A stretch of DNA of 35,905 bases from an uncultured Clostridia bacterium. GTDB lineage: Bacteria; Bacillota; Clostridia; Lachnospirales; Lachnospiraceae. The stretch lies in NCBI GenBank assembly GCA_945836135.1, contig CAMAKT010000004.1, positions 1 to 35,905 on the forward strand, given 5' to 3'. The position numbers and the translations under genes are program-made. A model generated the notes under the pieces. It searched no databases and was not told where the DNA came from. It worked only from the letters and a program-made list of their open reading frames with translations. This document shows positions 1-8,410 of the stretch, in pieces (the first letter of the stretch is position 1; every line of letters begins with the position of its first letter).

Positions 1-995
1 CTTCCTACTATTCCTCTTCCGTCAAGGGTTTCCACTAAAGTCTCCGCCAGCAGAAGAATGGCCTTATCCCCCATAAGATGCCCGTATGTGTCATTGATAC
101 TCTTGAAATTATCAATATCAATTAACACCATATATGACTTGACCGTCCCTGCCGAAGCAAGAGTGTCATTGGTGTATTCAATAAGTGCTCTCTTGTTCAA
201 AAGGCCTGTCGCTGCATCTTTGCCTGCAAGGGTAAGATAATACGGCACATCATCATCCGTCACATCCTTGCGCTTTACAACTCCTACTATAACCTCCATG
301 TTATGCCTGGATATATACTTTGCAGAAATATCCAAGGTCTCAGGTGCATGGTTCTCATTAAGAAATCCTGTCTTAATTACACATGAAAACTGGGTCGCAA
401 GATTCTTAAGCTTATCATAAAGCTGCTCTATCTCAGGGATGTTGTTTCCCTTATTTACAGCATACTTAAGCACTGCTGCATGCCAGTTCTCAATATTATC
501 CTCAAACAGCTTATACGATTTCTGCACAACATAGTGATAAAATACAACACGTCCCGTCTCCGGCCAGTATTCCATATACACAAGATCAGCTATTCCCATG
601 AATGTTCTGTATTTATCCAGCTTCTGCTGCGAGTCAAGATGTGATTTCTCAACCATATCCAACACATATATATCCAGCAAATATACCTGCCTACCATCCT
701 CCATCGGCTTAGATATACTTATATGAATATCAACAGGATGATACAGTTCATCCCTGTCACGCATATAGGCAACATAACGATATTCATCCTCCGGCTGCAT
801 GCTCTCGCACAACCTGGCAAACTCATCCATGAAGTCCGGATGAAGAAGCTGTGTAAACAAAAAAGCAGAGTTCCGCCCTAAAAAGTCATACAGAGGCTCC
901 TCCGCATTAATAATAACAAAGTCTTCATTAAGCACAGCCTTGGCAAACTTCATATTGGTATTATATTTCTTCTCATCTGCTATACGATTATGCAT
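1..995 (-). CDS. PAS-like/GGDEF diguanylate cyclase, 3' part truncated by window edge
   Basis: Minus-strand ORF, not in the ORF track because no stop lies in the window. Starts ATG at 995 with SD AGGAGA at 1003-1008. Hand translation ends ...AATGLLNKRALIEYTNDTLASAGTVKSYMVLIDIDNFKSINDTYGHLMGDKAILLLAETLVETLDGRGIVGR, matching the GGDEF-domain DxDxFKxINDxxGHxxGD signature. The GG(D/E)EF motif itself would lie beyond the edge. Confidence 0.9.
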   Translation of the reverse strand, partial: MHNRIADEKKYNTNMKFAKAVLNEDFVIINAEEPLYDFLGRNSAFLFTQLLHPDFMDEFARLCESMQPEDEYRYVAYMRDRDELYHPVDIHISISKPMEDGRQVYLLDIYVLDMVEKSHLDSQQKLDKYRTFMGIADLVYMEYWPETGRVVFYHYVVQKSYKLFEDNIENWHAAVLKYAVNKGNNIPEIEQLYDKLKNLATQFSCVIKTGFLNENHAPETLDISAKYISRHNMEVIVGVVKRKDVTDDDVPYYLTLAGKDAATGLLNKRALIEYTNDTLASAGTVKSYMVLIDIDNFKSINDTYGHLMGDKAILLLAETLVETLDGRGIVG

Positions 996-1020
996 AGTCA
1001 ATTCTCCTATAGTACAAACA

Positions 1021-1391
1021 GCCAGTCAGCCTATAAGCCGGGTTATGTCTTGAATAATCATCTATCTAGTCCTGCTGTTACCAGCAGGCTCAAGCGACCT
1101 ACCTGAGACTGGCGGGCCACGTCACTGTCTCTTATTCGGTCTTGCTTCGGATGGAGTTTACATGTGCCCTGTCTGTTACCAGACAGGCGGTAGTCTCTTA
1201 CACTGCCCTTCCGCCCTTACCACGCTCCTTGACGGAGCCTCAGCCTTACGGCTTGTGGCGGTATATTTCTGTTGCACTGGTCTTAGAGTCGCCTCCACCG
1301 GACGTTATCCGGCATCCTGCCCTGTGAAGCCCGGACTTTCCTCACCTGCGGTCTTTCGACACTTGCAGCCGCGATTATTCAGCTAACTGGC
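1021..1391 (-). ncRNA. rnpB: RNase P RNA (type A-like)
   Basis: Minus strand carries the conserved GAGGAAAGTCCGGGCTTCACAGGGCAG near the 5' end and ACATAACCCGGCTTATAGG at the 3' end. The P1 helix GCCAGUUAGCU (1391-1381) pairs with GGCUGACUGGC (1031-1021) over 11 bp. Confidence 0.96.
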
Positions 1392-1397
1392 AGTACT

Positions 1398-1426
1398 ATT
1401 GTATCATTATCCTGGGTCAAAGTAAA
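1398..1426 (-). promoter_or_regulatory. Putative sigma-A promoter of rnpB
   Basis: On the minus strand TTTACT (1426-1421), 17-nt spacer, TACAAT (1403-1398), ending about 7 nt upstream of the P1 5' strand. Confidence 0.6.
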
Positions 1427-1474
1427 CATTTTTTTAGCTATACCTATCGCATTATAAAATATTAGTTAAAAATC

Positions 1475-3082
1475 TCACACCTTAAAACAGCTTCCACCCA
1501 CAAATTCTCTGATAATGGAATTCTTAGGAAGTTCATCACTTCCCACTGCAAGAAAATAATCAAGGAATTTAAGAAGCCTCTTGGCTTCTTCATACTCCGG
1601 CTCTCCCGGATGTATTCCGAAAAGTGCCGGCTCAGCATAAGGTTTGAGTACTGCAAGCTCATACAACAATGCAGAGTTAAACATCGCATCTGCCGTTTCC
1701 TGATATGGGAAAATATTCTGTTCCTCTCCTCTTCGTACCGATTCCCACATGGCAATGGTTCCCTTAGCCGAGGTTCCTCGTGTTCTGGCATCGCGAACCA
1801 TACGCCGTATAAGACGTCCATCGGTTGTAGGTATACGGTTATGCTCATCAATATTAAGCTGTGTAAGTGCACTTATATATATCTTGTACTTGTTCTTCTT
1901 GTCAAGGGAATGTGACAACTTATCATTAAGTCCATGGATGCCTTCGATAACCAGAATGTCATCCGGTCCAAGCTTCTTATAATTGCCCTTGTACTCCCTT
2001 CTTCCGGTCTTAAAATTAAATGTAGGAAGCTCCACCTCTTCACCGGCAAGCAGCCTTACCATATCATTGTTAAACTGCTCAATATCAAGAGCCTCAAGGC
2101 ACTCAAAATTATAATCGCCATTCTCATCCTTCGGCGTATCTTCCCTATTCACAAAATAGTCGTCAAGGGCAATAGGATGCGGCTTGAGCCCCTGAGTGCG
2201 AAGCTGTATGGACAGCCTGTGGGAAAAAGTAGTCTTGCCGGATGATGAAGGTCCTGCAATCATTACGAATTTGATTTCCGAACGTTTTGCAATATCCTCT
2301 GCTATATCCGCAATCTTCTTTTCCTGCAGAGCCTCCTGTACCAAAATCAGCTCGTTGAGATTTCCGTTTGCAATGGCATCATTTAAGTCGCCAACATTCT
2401 CTATTCCAAGCTTGGAAGCCAATTTTGTGGACTCATCAAGTACTTTGAACAGCTTATGCTGCGGATTAAATTCAGGTACCTGCTCCGGGGCCTGACGTTC
2501 AGGAAGCTGCAGTACAAATCCCTTGTCATATAGATACAGTTTCCATGTAGTCAGATATCCTGTATCCGGCACCATGTAACCGTAAAAATAATCCCTGTAT
2601 CCCTCAAGTTCATACAGATTCACTCTTGATGCACGACGATATCTGAAAAGCTTTTCCTTATCCTCCATGCCATTTTCATGGAATATTCTTATCGCCTCAT
2701 CCAATCCCACAGTATATTTAATTATAGGCAGTTTCTTATCGACAAACTCTTCCATTCTGTCACTGATTTTTGCAATAAAATCAGCATCTACCGGAACCTT
2801 TCCCGATACACTGCAATAATATCCCTTACTTAAGGAATATTCAACGCATACCCTTACCCCGGTTCCATACACATCCCTTACAGCCTTAAGCATAAGCAAA
2901 GTTACACTTCGGCGGTAGGTCTGCATACCCGATGTCTCACCGGTTGTAACCCATTCAACTTTACTGTCTGCGGAAATATCAGCCTTATGTGTAAGCTCCA
3001 TAAGCTTCCCATCAACCCTCGCCAGTACAATCCTATGGGCATAATCAGGCTGTGCATTCCCCGCCAACTCCATAAGCGTCAT
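1475..3082 (-). CDS. Nucleoside kinase (uridine kinase/PRK-like P-loop domain with threonyl-tRNA-synthetase-like N-terminal region)
   Basis: Walker A GPSSSGKTTFSHRLS, then LDDYFVNREDTPKDENGDYNFECLEALD and LVIEGIHGLND typical of uridine kinases; N-terminal region resembles ThrRS TGS/SAD-like sequence. Start chosen at ATG 3082 (MTLMEL) behind GGAGG with 7-nt spacing; the ORF-track start at 3133 overlaps trmK. Confidence 0.85.
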   Translation of the reverse strand: MTLMELAGNAQPDYAHRIVLARVDGKLMELTHKADISADSKVEWVTTGETSGMQTYRRSVTLLMLKAVRDVYGTGVRVCVEYSLSKGYYCSVSGKVPVDADFIAKISDRMEEFVDKKLPIIKYTVGLDEAIRIFHENGMEDKEKLFRYRRASRVNLYELEGYRDYFYGYMVPDTGYLTTWKLYLYDKGFVLQLPERQAPEQVPEFNPQHKLFKVLDESTKLASKLGIENVGDLNDAIANGNLNELILVQEALQEKKIADIAEDIAKRSEIKFVMIAGPSSSGKTTFSHRLSIQLRTQGLKPHPIALDDYFVNREDTPKDENGDYNFECLEALDIEQFNNDMVRLLAGEEVELPTFNFKTGRREYKGNYKKLGPDDILVIEGIHGLNDKLSHSLDKKNKYKIYISALTQLNIDEHNRIPTTDGRLIRRMVRDARTRGTSAKGTIAMWESVRRGEEQNIFPYQETADAMFNSALLYELAVLKPYAEPALFGIHPGEPEYEEAKRLLKFLDYFLAVGSDELPKNSIIREFVGGSCFKV

Positions 3083-3084
3083 AT

Positions 3085-3849
3085 TCATACCTCCGTTATT
3101 ATATTTATTGCATTTTCTATTATATTCTTCCACCCAATAATCTCATCCCATCTCGCGTGAGACGACGCACCGGCATTCTGTTTAAGATTATCAAGAATCT
3201 TACAACAGGTATCCCTTTCTTTCTCAAGATACTCAAGCAGAACCGGGTGCTTTTTTTTCATAAGTACCGGTCCGAAATGAAATGCAGTTTTATCCGTCGC
3301 GGCATCCGCCATAAAATCCGGACAATCTGTGCTGTTTTCTCCCTTGACCGGTACTGCCTTTATGATGACATAGAACTTGCCGTCTTCCTTTATCATATTC
3401 TCATCAACAATGGAAAAGCCATTTGCTGACAAGTAGCTTCGCACCTCATACCATTCGGAATGAGGCGACAGTACCAGCTCCTTAGCCAGGACTGCCACTT
3501 CTCTTCCACTGTCAAGTATACGGCATATAAGGCTTCCTCCCATACCTGCAATTACAATGCAGTCCGGAAGTTCTCCCTCAATCTTCGCCAAACCCTCAAG
3601 GCCATCCGACAATAATAGCTTTACCTTGTCTTCCACATGATACAGGCTGACATTATCCCTTGCCCTGCCAAGCGGCCCGGCAGCCACATCGCAGGCATAG
3701 GCATGTTCCGCACGGCCTGTCAATACCTGATATATGGGAATATATCCGTGATCCGTGCCTATATCCGCCATCGTCATGCCCGGTGTAATCATATCTGCTA
3801 CTGTATGTAATCTGGAAGACATTTTGATTGGACTTTTTTCCATACTCAT
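3085..3849 (-). CDS. trmK: tRNA (adenine(22)-N1)-methyltransferase, TrmK family
   Basis: MSSRLHTVADMITPGMTMADIGTDHGYIPIYQ..., SAM-binding ADIGTDHGYIP and VIAGMGGSLI motifs; located directly downstream of rpoD as in many Firmicutes. Confidence 0.9.
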   Translation of the reverse strand: MSMEKSPIKMSSRLHTVADMITPGMTMADIGTDHGYIPIYQVLTGRAEHAYACDVAAGPLGRARDNVSLYHVEDKVKLLLSDGLEGLAKIEGELPDCIVIAGMGGSLICRILDSGREVAVLAKELVLSPHSEWYEVRSYLSANGFSIVDENMIKEDGKFYVIIKAVPVKGENSTDCPDFMADAATDKTAFHFGPVLMKKKHPVLLEYLEKERDTCCKILDNLKQNAGASSHARWDEIIGWKNIIENAINIITEV

Positions 3850-3852
3850 GCC

Positions 3853-4962
3853 TTAATCCAGATAATCCTTGAGCTTACGGCTTCGGCTAGGATGACGAAG
3901 CTTTCTGAGTGCCTTTGCCTCAATCTGACGGATGCGCTCTCTTGTGACATTGAATTCCTTACCGACTTCTTCAAGTGTTCTTGCCCTTCCGTCCTCAAGT
4001 CCGAATCTAAGACGAAGCACCTTCTGTTCACGGTCTGTAAGCGTTGAAAGTACCTCATCCAACTGCTCCTTAAGAAGTGTAAAAGCTGCTGCCTCAGCCG
4101 GTGCCGGTACATTATCGTCCTCAATAAAATCTCCAAGATGGCTGTCTTCCTCCTCACCGATTGGAGTTTCCATGGAGACAGGCTCCTGTGAAATCTTAAG
4201 TATTTCCCGTACACGCTCAACAGGCATGTCCATCTGCTCCGCAATTTCCTCAGGAGAAGGCTCCCTTCCCAACTCCTGTAAAAGCTGTCTTGACACACGA
4301 ATCAGCTTATTGATGGTCTCAACCATATGAACCGGAATACGGATAGTTCTCGCCTGATCTGCGATTGCTCTTGTGATTGCCTGACGAATCCACCATGTTG
4401 CATATGTTGAGAACTTGTATCCCTTGCGATAATCGAATTTCTCAACAGCTTTAATAAGGCCTAAATTACCCTCCTGAATCAGGTCAAGAAAGAGCATTCC
4501 TCGTCCGACATAGCGCTTTGCAATGCTGACAACAAGACGAAGGTTGGCTTCTGCAAGTCTCTTCTTGGCATTCTGGTCTCCATCTTCCATCTTCTTGGCG
4601 AGTTCAATTTCCTCCTCAGCGGAAAGAAGCGGCACCTTACCGATTTCCTTAAGATACATTCTTACAGGGTCTTCTATACTTACGCCCTCCGGTACTGACA
4701 GGTCAATCTTCTCAATGTCAATATCGTCTTCATCATCAAGCAAAAGCGGTTCCTCATCATCGTCATCGCCGGTACGGATGATATCAATATTGCTGGCTTC
4801 AAGAAAATCGAAGATTTTGTCCATTTTGTCAGGGTCAAGGTCAGTATCAGTAAACATATCCAATATCTCCTGATACTCCAGCGTATTCTTCTTTTTCTTG
4901 GCAACAGCCAAAAGTTCCTTTAATTTTTCCTCGAATTTTAACATGCTCTCGTCCATCGTCAT
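3853..4962 (-). CDS. rpoD: RNA polymerase primary sigma factor (sigma-70/SigA)
   Basis: [74 protein letters not shown] and C-terminal [31 protein letters not shown]. Confidence 0.98.
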   Translation of the reverse strand: MTMDESMLKFEEKLKELLAVAKKKKNTLEYQEILDMFTDTDLDPDKMDKIFDFLEASNIDIIRTGDDDDEEPLLLDDEDDIDIEKIDLSVPEGVSIEDPVRMYLKEIGKVPLLSAEEEIELAKKMEDGDQNAKKRLAEANLRLVVSIAKRYVGRGMLFLDLIQEGNLGLIKAVEKFDYRKGYKFSTYATWWIRQAITRAIADQARTIRIPVHMVETINKLIRVSRQLLQELGREPSPEEIAEQMDMPVERVREILKISQEPVSMETPIGEEEDSHLGDFIEDDNVPAPAEAAAFTLLKEQLDEVLSTLTDREQKVLRLRFGLEDGRARTLEEVGKEFNVTRERIRQIEAKALRKLRHPSRSRKLKDYLD

Positions 4963-4995
4963 GTCCGTCCTTCCATAATTAGTCTTATTTTTCCC

Positions 4996-6795
4996 TTAGT
5001 TTATTGAAATATGCATTGTATTTAATGCGCTTTTCTGTGTTATAAGCTCCTGAAGTTTTACAAGATCCGAAATATTCCGGCTCTGGGTGTCTATACTGTT
5101 CTCTTTAACTCTGCGGACAATGTCATCCAACGCTTTCTGCTTGTCCTTCGCATCCATATTCTCAGGGAGCTCCGTATTAAACAGTCTTGCAACCTCCTTA
5201 TGGCTCTCCTCATCCGTAAAACTGGAAATAATCTTGGCAGGATTAAGCCCATCCTTTTCAAACTGATCAAAAAGCATAAGTGCAACCTGATAATACAACT
5301 CTTCCGTAAAATCAGAAGGCTCAATATACTTTGACACAGGCTTATACAGCTTCGGCTCTTCAATCAGCCACGTAAGTAGCATACGCTGCGATTTCTTGAT
5401 TCCGTCATCCTTCTCTTTGCTGACTGATTTTGTCAGGCTCCTGTCAGGAGCATCTGCCTCCTGTGAGCCGGTCTGATGTCTTGCCTTCCCTGCCGCAATC
5501 AGTCCGATATTCCCTGCCTGCCTTGCAACCAGCTTGGAAAGGCTTTCGGGATTCACAAAATAGTTGGCTGCAACCGCCTCAATATAATTGTTCCTCTCTA
5601 CCTCATCTTTGAATTCCACAAGCTTTTTGGCTGCTTCGTTTAAAAATGCTGTCTTACCGTCAGGATCTTTAAGTTCATAATCCCTCTCTAAAACCGATAA
5701 CTCAAACATGAAGCTGTTCATCGCATTATCAATTCGCTCCTGAAATGCTTCCGCACCCAGCGTCTTAATAAATTCGTCCGGGTCCTTATATGGCTTCATG
5801 TTGATAACCTTGGTTCTAAGACCGGCATTCCTCAGAATACCAATCGCACGGATAGCCGCCTTGGTTCCGGCACCGTCACTGTCATAGCAGACAAGTACAT
5901 CCTGTGTGTATCTCTTCATAAGCGCGGCGTGCCCTTCCGTCAGTGCAGTTCCCAAGGATGCCACAGCCTGGTCAAAGCCTGCCTGATGCATGGCAATAAC
6001 ATCCATGTAACCCTCGCAAATTATCAGGTTCTTTTTGCGTGAGCTTCTTGCCAGATTAAGTCCGAACAGATTACGGCTCTTGTCGAAAATTCTGGTCTCA
6101 GGGGAGTTAAGATACTTCGGCTCTCCTTCCCCCATCACTCGCCCTCCGAATCCGATTACCTTGTTGGATATATTCATAATCGGAAACATGGCACGGTTAA
6201 AGAACCTGTCCCTTACTTCTCTTTCATTATATATGAACAGACCGGTTTCCTTAAGCAGTTCATCACTGTAGCCCTTAGTTTTCATATACCGGTACAACTC
6301 ATCCTTATATGTTCCCGATGCTCCAAGACCGAAATGTGTCATTGTCTCATCGGAAAGCATACGCTTATTTTTAAAATAATCATAAGCTCTCTGACCATGC
6401 TCCGACTTAAGCATCCGGTAATAGAACATTGCCGCTTCCTTATTGATGTCATACAGCTTGGACTTTAAATCCTGCTGTCTCTTCTCATCAGGTGACATAG
6501 CGGCTTCCGGAAGCTGTATTCCGCTTCTGTCAGCCAGCATCTTCACTGCCTCTGTAAATGTATAGTTCTCATATTTCATAATAAAAGAGAATACATTGCC
6601 ACCCTCTCCGCATCCAAAGCAATAGAACATCTGCTTTGAGCCCGACACGGAAAATGATGGTGATTTCTCATTGTGAAACGGGCATAAGCCGAAATATGAG
6701 CTTCCCTTTCTGGTAAGCCGGACGTAGCCTGATATAACATCAACTATATCATTCCTTGCCCGGACCTCTTCAATAATATCATCCGAATATATCAA
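4996..6795 (-). CDS. dnaG: DNA primase
   Basis: CHC2 zinc finger (CPFHNEKSPSFSVSGSKQMFYCFGCGEGGNVFSF) and Toprim (IICEGYMDVIAMHQAG). Start set at TTG 6795 (IYSDDIIEEVRARNDIVDVISGYV) behind GGGAGG; the ORF-track N-terminal extension overlaps dgt and has no DnaG-like sequence. Confidence 0.95.
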   Translation of the reverse strand: MIYSDDIIEEVRARNDIVDVISGYVRLTRKGSSYFGLCPFHNEKSPSFSVSGSKQMFYCFGCGEGGNVFSFIMKYENYTFTEAVKMLADRSGIQLPEAAMSPDEKRQQDLKSKLYDINKEAAMFYYRMLKSEHGQRAYDYFKNKRMLSDETMTHFGLGASGTYKDELYRYMKTKGYSDELLKETGLFIYNEREVRDRFFNRAMFPIMNISNKVIGFGGRVMGEGEPKYLNSPETRIFDKSRNLFGLNLARSSRKKNLIICEGYMDVIAMHQAGFDQAVASLGTALTEGHAALMKRYTQDVLVCYDSDGAGTKAAIRAIGILRNAGLRTKVINMKPYKDPDEFIKTLGAEAFQERIDNAMNSFMFELSVLERDYELKDPDGKTAFLNEAAKKLVEFKDEVERNNYIEAVAANYFVNPESLSKLVARQAGNIGLIAAGKARHQTGSQEADAPDRSLTKSVSKEKDDGIKKSQRMLLTWLIEEPKLYKPVSKYIEPSDFTEELYYQVALMLFDQFEKDGLNPAKIISSFTDEESHKEVARLFNTELPENMDAKDKQKALDDIVRRVKENSIDTQSRNISDLVKLQELITQKSALNTMHISIN

Positions 6796-6826
6796 AATAT
6801 GCCTCCCATATCTGTCATATATTGCT

Positions 6827-7855
6827 TTATTCCTTATAAGTCCATGACCTCGGCACAAAAATTTCTTCAAACTTGTGCACAACATACTGGTCACTCATAC
6901 CGGCAATATAATCGCACACCACGAGGTTCACAGGTTCATTCTTCTCCCAAATCTGTGTAAAACAGCTCTCCGGAAGTGCCTCTATATGCTCCTTATAGTA
7001 CTCATAAAGTTCCCTCAGAAGCTTCTTGGCCTTAACTTCCTCGCTCTTTGCTGTCGGATTCGTATACACGCTCATGAACATATATTCCCTCAGGCTTCTC
7101 ATGCAATTATATTTCTCATCGGACATAATTATATCCGCCTTGCCGCGACTGTTGTTAATCACATCATGTATTAGCGTGTCAAGTCTCTCTGTCGTGGAAT
7201 GTCCCAGTATATCCGTATACTCCTTGGGTATATCACTCTCCGACATGATATGTGCGCGTATGGCATCATCGATATCATGATTAATATATGCAATCTTATC
7301 CGAAAGACGTACCACCTTGCCCTCCATCGTGGAAGGGTTCATCTTAGTGCCGTGGTTGACTATTCCGTCCCTGACTTCCCGTGTCAGATTGAGTCCCCTG
7401 CCATCCTTCTCCAGTTTCTCTACAACACGAAGGCTCTGCTCATAGTGCTTAAAGCCATTCTCAAATCCGTCAGCTATAAGTGCAGCATTAAGTGCAGCCT
7501 CTCCGGCATGTCCGTAGGGTGTATGTCCCAAGTCATGTCCCAATGCAATGGCCTCTGTCAAATCCTCATTCAGCCTCAGCGCCCTCGATATGCTTCGGGC
7601 AATCTGCGAAACCTCCAGAGTGTGTGTAAGTCTTGTCCTGTAATGGTCACCCTCCGGTGCAAGGAACACCTGTGTCTTATGCTTAAGACGCCGGAATGAC
7701 TTGCAATGGATAATTCTGTCCCGGTCTCTCTGATAAACCGTCCTCATATCACACTGTGGCTCCTCCACATCCCTTCCTACACTGTTTTTTGACAATGTAG
7801 CATAAGGACTTAGATACTGTTCCTCCCACATCTCCTGTTCTTCCCTGATATTCAC
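6827..7855 (-). CDS. dgt: Deoxyguanosinetriphosphate triphosphohydrolase-like protein (HD domain)
   Basis: RDRDRIIHCKSFRRLKHKTQVFLAPEGDHYRTRLTHTLEVSQIARSISRALRLNEDLTEAIALGHDLGHTPYGHAGE, the dGTPase HD signature. GTG start at 7855. Confidence 0.95.
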   Translation of the reverse strand: MNIREEQEMWEEQYLSPYATLSKNSVGRDVEEPQCDMRTVYQRDRDRIIHCKSFRRLKHKTQVFLAPEGDHYRTRLTHTLEVSQIARSISRALRLNEDLTEAIALGHDLGHTPYGHAGEAALNAALIADGFENGFKHYEQSLRVVEKLEKDGRGLNLTREVRDGIVNHGTKMNPSTMEGKVVRLSDKIAYINHDIDDAIRAHIMSESDIPKEYTDILGHSTTERLDTLIHDVINNSRGKADIIMSDEKYNCMRSLREYMFMSVYTNPTAKSEEVKAKKLLRELYEYYKEHIEALPESCFTQIWEKNEPVNLVVCDYIAGMSDQYVVHKFEEIFVPRSWTYKE

Positions 7856-7949
7856 TTTCTGCCCTTCTTTCTAAAAAATACAACCTCAGCTAAAAACAGT
7901 CTCTATTTCTATATACCTCGTTTCCTGTCCAAAACCCTTTTATTTTTTT

Positions 7950-7986
7950 ACAGTAAAACAGCAGGGTTTTCTCCCAATCCCTGCTG
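7950..7986 (-). terminator. Intrinsic terminator downstream of the TIGR04086-like gene
   Basis: CAGCAGGG (minus, 7986-7979) pairs with CCCTGCTG (7966-7959), 12-nt loop, followed on the minus strand by TTTTACTGTAAAAAAATA. Confidence 0.65.
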
Positions 7987-7994
7987 TTCTGACA

Positions 7995-8351
7995 TTATCC
8001 CACTATTCCTCCGATTCCTCCCGCTGCCGCACAGATAAGCAGATTTCTCACAACAGCTCCCCAATTGTTTCCTATTCCATGGCTCACTATCAAGGATATA
8101 AGCATAATCACCAGAAAATAGACAATTCCCGTGCACACACCCCACATAAGTCTTTTCTCCTTGCGCAGATGCCCGACGCCAAAACCTGCTATGAATGAAC
8201 CTGCCGCATATATTACAGTCACAAGCAGGGTAATCTGTGCGCTGCCCAGTCGCAGCTTGTATGCAAAAAAAGCACATACAAATATCAGAAGCACCGAAAC
8301 AAATATCGCAGCGGCAGCCACCTTAACAACCTGTACCATCTTACCAACCAT
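7995..8351 (-). CDS. Small membrane protein, TIGR04086-like
   Basis: 118 aa, four predicted hydrophobic segments, Gly-rich C-terminus (CAAAGGIGGIVG); SD GGAGG 4 nt upstream of ATG. Confidence 0.65.
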   Translation of the reverse strand: MVGKMVQVVKVAAAAIFVSVLLIFVCAFFAYKLRLGSAQITLLVTVIYAAGSFIAGFGVGHLRKEKRLMWGVCTGIVYFLVIMLISLIVSHGIGNNWGAVVRNLLICAAAGGIGGIVG

Positions 8352-8353
8352 AA

Positions 8354-8395
8354 AACCTCCATAACTTTTATGTCTGATAAAAGTATATGGAGGTT
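8354..8395 (-). promoter_or_regulatory. Strong intercistronic hairpin downstream of malQ that includes the next gene's Shine-Dalgarno
   Basis: aacctccata (8354-8363) pairs with tatggaggtt (8386-8395), acttttat (8364-8371) with ataaaagt (8377-8384): 18 bp, one bulged A (8385), 5-nt loop. The 3' arm in the minus transcript contains GGAGG of the TIGR04086-like gene. Confidence 0.75.
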
Positions 8396-8410
8396 CTATT
8401 TATTATAGCA

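Noticed and set aside
1142-1386. ORFs 1142..1327 and 1162..1386 (+)
   Set aside because: They lie entirely inside rnpB on the opposite strand and have no SD; spurious.
7948-8277. ORF 7948..8277 (-), Cys-rich 109 aa
   Set aside because: Overlaps the TIGR04086-like gene in another frame and runs through the terminator; no SD.
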